From Deltaproteobacteria bacterium (GTDB lineage: Bacteria; Desulfobacterota; Desulfarculia; Adiutricales; Adiutricaceae), in assembly GCA_031257955.1 (NCBI GenBank), contig JAIRNQ010000323.1, positions 1 through 6,112 on the forward strand: a stretch of 6,112 nt of DNA. The letters run 5' to 3'. The notes beneath the pieces were generated by a model. That model had not been told where the DNA came from. It saw only the letters and a list, made by a program, of their open reading frames with translations, and ran no database searches. Positions 4,070 through 6,112 of this stretch are shown piece by piece. Numbering within the stretch: position 1 is the first letter of the stretch; each line of letters opens with the position of its first letter. Position numbers and translations under genes: made by a program.

Positions 4070-5459
4070 TGATAGTTTGCCGCTTTACCAGCTGTCCAAA
4101 GCCCGGCTTGGCCACGACCCCTTGCTCGAGGGTAAAAACGTCGGTTCCCCTAACGATGGTCCGGGTGACCTTACCCTTAAGCTTCATGCCGTCAAGCGGG
4201 GTGTATTTGTTGAGGCACTGGATTTTCTTTTGGTCGATGGTCCATTCCAGGTTCGGGTCTATGAAAGTGAAGTCGGCGTCGGCGCCCACGATTAGCGCCC
4301 CTTTCTTGGGATAGAGGCCGTATTGCACGGCCGCCGAGGTCGAGAGGACCTCGACCAGTCTGGCCAGGGTCAGGCGGCCTTTGTTATAGCCTTCGCTTAC
4401 GGTCACCGGAACCATGGTTTCCGTCCCGGGGATACCCGGAAAAGCCGTCCATATATTCATCCCGGCCTTATCTTTCTCTTCGGAGACGCTATAGGGGGCG
4501 TGATCGGTGGCCATGAAATCCACGCTCCCGTCGGCCAAGCCTTTCCAGAGGATTTCGTTGTCTTCCTTCCGGCGCAGGGGCGGGGCGATCTTGGCGAAGG
4601 CCCCGTGTTTGGTCATGTCCTCTTGGGCGTTCAGGGTCAGATAGTGGGGGCAGGTTTCGGAGGTGACGTTAAGGCCCCTGATTTTGCCTTCCTTTATCAG
4701 CTGGGCCCCGATGCCGGTACTCATGTGGACCACGTGAAAGCGGGCCCCGGTCTCTTCGCTGTAACTGACGCAAAGCTGAATGGCCACCTTCTCGGCCAGG
4801 ATCATGCGGGCCTCGGCCCAGGCCGGACCGTCGAGGCGGCCGGCGGCCTTAAGCTTTTCGACGTTGAAGTCGCAGATGGCAAAGTTTTCGCAGTGAACTC
4901 CCACGGGGAGACCGGTTTTGGCCACGGCGATAAAACACTCCAGCATCTCGGGATCGGTTACCCGGGGATAGGTGGGCACCGAGGGGGTCATATAGACCTT
5001 GAAAGCCACTACCCCAGCGTCGGCTTGCTCCTGAACCACTGCCAGGGCGTCGTTCCGGACGTCTTCGCCGGTCACCCCGCCCCACATGCCAAAGTCGACC
5101 ACGGCCTGGGGATAGAGGTGCGACAATTTAAAATTGAGGTTATCCACGCTGCGAACCGAAGGGACGCTGCAGCAAGGCATGTCGATTACGGTGGTTACCC
5201 CGCCGACGGCCGCCCCGCTGGTCCCGGTAAGGAAAGTTTCCCGATGGGTAAAACCTTGGTCCATGTAATGGGTGTGGGAGTCGATGCAACCGGGCAAAAC
5301 CAGCAAGCCCTTGGCGTCAACCACCCGGGTGGCTTCGACCGGAGCGTTCTTTAAAAACCCGATAATAACTCCCTTATCCACTAATATATCGGTAACGGCG
5401 GTATTGTTTAAAACACCGGTAGATATGGTAGCGTTCTTAATCAGCAGATCATACGCCAT
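4041..5459 (-). CDS. Allantoinase/hydantoinase-family cyclic amidohydrolase
   Basis: This 472-residue protein has the length and layout of the allantoinase-dihydropyrimidinase branch of the amidohydrolase superfamily, binuclear metal enzymes that open cyclic amides. The full ligand set is visible: H62 and H64 in GCIDSHTHYMDQG, a carboxylation-competent K154 in AFKVYM, H189 in GVHCEN, H245 in HVVHMST and D319 in MATDHAPY. Spacings resemble allantoinase. SETCPHYLTL (267-276), PGIPGTETMVPV (341-352) and KYTPLDGMKLKGKVTRTIVRG (418-438) also favour allantoinase over dihydropyrimidinase, as does the lack of the FMAYK segment after the lysine. Where allantoinases usually have DMPLNSxP, this protein has DMPCCSVP (93-100). 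GAGGAGG lies eight bases before ATG. It is the first of the five genes. Context suggests it opens a purine-derived or related ring. True allantoinase remains possible. Confidence 0.91.
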   Translation of the reverse strand: MAYDLLIKNATISTGVLNNTAVTDILVDKGVIIGFLKNAPVEATRVVDAKGLLVLPGCIDSHTHYMDQGFTHRETFLTGTSGAAVGGVTTVIDMPCCSVPSVRSVDNLNFKLSHLYPQAVVDFGMWGGVTGEDVRNDALAVVQEQADAGVVAFKVYMTPSVPTYPRVTDPEMLECFIAVAKTGLPVGVHCENFAICDFNVEKLKAAGRLDGPAWAEARMILAEKVAIQLCVSYSEETGARFHVVHMSTGIGAQLIKEGKIRGLNVTSETCPHYLTLNAQEDMTKHGAFAKIAPPLRRKEDNEILWKGLADGSVDFMATDHAPYSVSEEKDKAGMNIWTAFPGIPGTETMVPVTVSEGYNKGRLTLARLVEVLSTSAAVQYGLYPKKGALIVGADADFTFIDPNLEWTIDQKKIQCLNKYTPLDGMKLKGKVTRTIVRGTDVFTLEQGVVAKPGFGQLVKRQTISALPRTITY

Positions 5460-5481
5460 GAATATCGCCTCCTCGTGAGTT

Positions 5482-5499
5482 CCTGGTCCTTAACCCAGG
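5482..5499. repeat. Small inverted repeat in the amidohydrolase leader
   Basis: CCTGG (5482-5486) and CCAGG (5495-5499) can form a five-pair stem with an eight-base loop between the proposed transcription start and the GAGGAGG ribosome-binding site. It is short and could be chance. Confidence 0.3.
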
Positions 5500-5519
5500 T
5501 ATAGAGATAAGGTTTCCAT

Positions 5520-5549
5520 AAAATATCTTTGATATCGCATAATTGTCAT
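5520..5549 (-). promoter_or_regulatory. Candidate sigma-70-type promoter for the amidohydrolase gene
   Basis: On the minus strand ATGACA (5549-5544, five of six matches to TTGACA) is followed after 18 bases by TATTTT (5525-5520, four of six matches to TATAAT). Transcription would begin near 5513, giving a leader of about 54 bases before the ATG at 5459. The surroundings are AT-rich compared with the coding regions. This is the best promoter I can see for the first gene and perhaps for the whole run. Confidence 0.45.
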
Positions 5550-5569
5550 GGTAATTCTCTTACGAGATT

Positions 5570-5620
5570 TAACGTTGACAAGAACGGCCTTATTTAATAG
5601 GCTGTGTAATGTAACGTTAC
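5570..5620. promoter_or_regulatory. Paired TAACGTT elements upstream of the promoter, one a perfect palindrome
   Basis: GTAACGTTAC (5611-5620) is a perfect 10-bp palindrome. The core TAACGTT recurs at 5570-5576, 42 bp away, which is close to four helical turns. Both lie upstream of the proposed -35 of the amidohydrolase gene, where an activator or repressor could bind. No regulator gene is visible in the window, so the role is inferred. Confidence 0.35.
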
Positions 5621-6043
5621 CCCCACCGCCCAGGAGAACACCTTAAGCGGTTTTACCCAATCGTTTCAAAGACTTATGTCTCCTATCGCCACTCGGGTGG
5701 GGGCCCCAAGAAATAATACGGCAAAGTATATTGGCCTGTCGCGTAAACCTTTTTTCCGGAACCCCTTTGGTCCCGGCGGCTTCCTAGCCAACGGCCCGAT
5801 GGATAACCCATGGCCCGGAGAGCCCATGGCCTATATAACCCATGGTTTGGCTGGCCGGTCGCCTAAATTCCTTTGGGCGCCAATTTGGCCCTTGAGTCTT
5901 CTTCGCCCAAGTTAGTCTGGCCGATCATCCGTCGGTCGTCCTTAGCCCGCCCTACCCGGCTTCGGGAGGCGGCTCGTTCCGTCTGTGCCCATGAATGGCA
6001 TCCAGTCGTTAAGCGTGAGCAGTTAGGCGTCTGTCGTTAGCAA

Positions 6044-6112
6044 CTTGGCCTTGGCCACCTAGCGATAGCCTCCTGCCGTGGGCCGCTTGGCCTTGGCCGC
6101 CTAGCGATAGCC
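6044..6112. repeat. 42-bp-period direct repeat at the right edge
   Basis: A 27-bp unit beginning CTTGGCCTTGGCC and ending CTAGCGATAGCC occurs at 6044-6070 and 6086-6112 with one difference (A versus G). The second copy ends exactly at the window edge, so the array may continue. The internal CTTGGC-CTTGGC is itself a short duplication. The function is unknown. Confidence 0.85.

Larger units (their letters stand above)
5460..6112. other. Gene-free region upstream of the first gene
   Basis: These 653 bp contain no protein I can support. A 79-codon open frame on the plus strand (5676-5915) gives a Pro/Gly-rich translation with no recognisable motif and no good ribosome-binding site. The AT-rich proximal part (about 5500-5620) carries the promoter candidate. 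Farther out are three CCCATGG sites in 38 bp (5808-5814, 5823-5829, 5839-5845), a GC-rich imperfect hairpin around 5947-5971 (CCCG-GCTT-CGGG at its tip) and the 42-bp-period repeat at the edge. A TTGACA on the plus strand at 5575-5580 lacks a matching -10. No tRNA or rRNA is seen. Confidence 0.6.

Noticed and set aside
4323..5354. A 343-codon plus-strand open frame opposite the amidohydrolase gene
   Set aside because: It is the antisense shadow of a gene with all metal ligands conserved; its Gly/His-rich translation has no recognisable motif.
5575..5604. Plus-strand promoter at TTGACA
   Set aside because: The -35 is perfect but no acceptable -10 lies 16-18 bases on, and no gene follows on that strand.
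5676..5915. A 79-codon plus-strand open frame in the upstream region
   Set aside because: Pro/Gly-rich composition, no clear ribosome-binding site and no recognisable domain.
1..6112. Mobile element or attachment site
   Set aside because: No transposase, integrase, terminal inverted repeats or tRNA gene is visible; the edge repeats do not match each other.

Overview
The window is about 6.1 kb from a bacterium. It carries five complete protein-coding genes, all on the minus strand, and all five are hydrolases or folate-linked one-carbon enzymes. In transcription order (right to left) they are: an allantoinase/hydantoinase-type cyclic amidohydrolase (5459-4041), an isochorismatase-fold cysteine hydrolase (3759-3199), a metal-dependent 'cyclase'-family hydrolase related to kynurenine formamidase (2972-2247), a formimidoyl-THF cyclodeaminase / methenyl-THF cyclohydrolase-type protein (2038-1391), and a glutamate formimidoyltransferase-type protein (1201-254). 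Every gene starts with ATG behind a clear Shine-Dalgarno sequence. No gene looks broken, and no RNA gene, CRISPR array or transposase is visible.

Together the genes read as a catabolic module. A ring-opening amidohydrolase, an amidase for a linear ureido or amide product and a second ring or amide hydrolase come first. A formimino transfer to tetrahydrofolate and deamination to methenyl-THF follow. This is the logic of the classical anaerobic purine (xanthine) fermentation of purinolytic clostridia, where xanthine is opened to a ureido-imidazole and eventually gives formiminoglycine, whose formimino group goes to THF. Separate transferase and cyclodeaminase proteins and the absence of hutH, hutU or hutI in view fit that reading better than histidine degradation, but the substrate is inferred and flanking genes are unseen. 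The organism is probably an anaerobe of moderate GC (mid-50s percent by eye). I cannot assign a phylum; a desulfobacterial or clostridial source is only a guess.

The gaps are unusual. The genes are co-directional yet separated by 189-281 bp, and only about 70% of the window is coding. The gaps hold direct duplications, perfect inverted repeats and hairpins, some placed directly against a ribosome-binding site or at a gene's 3' end. The left edge (1-190) is a 59/51-bp tandem repeat. The right edge (6044-6112) is a 42-bp-period repeat running off the window. The 653-bp region upstream of the first gene holds a plausible minus-strand promoter, a palindromic element and no convincing gene.
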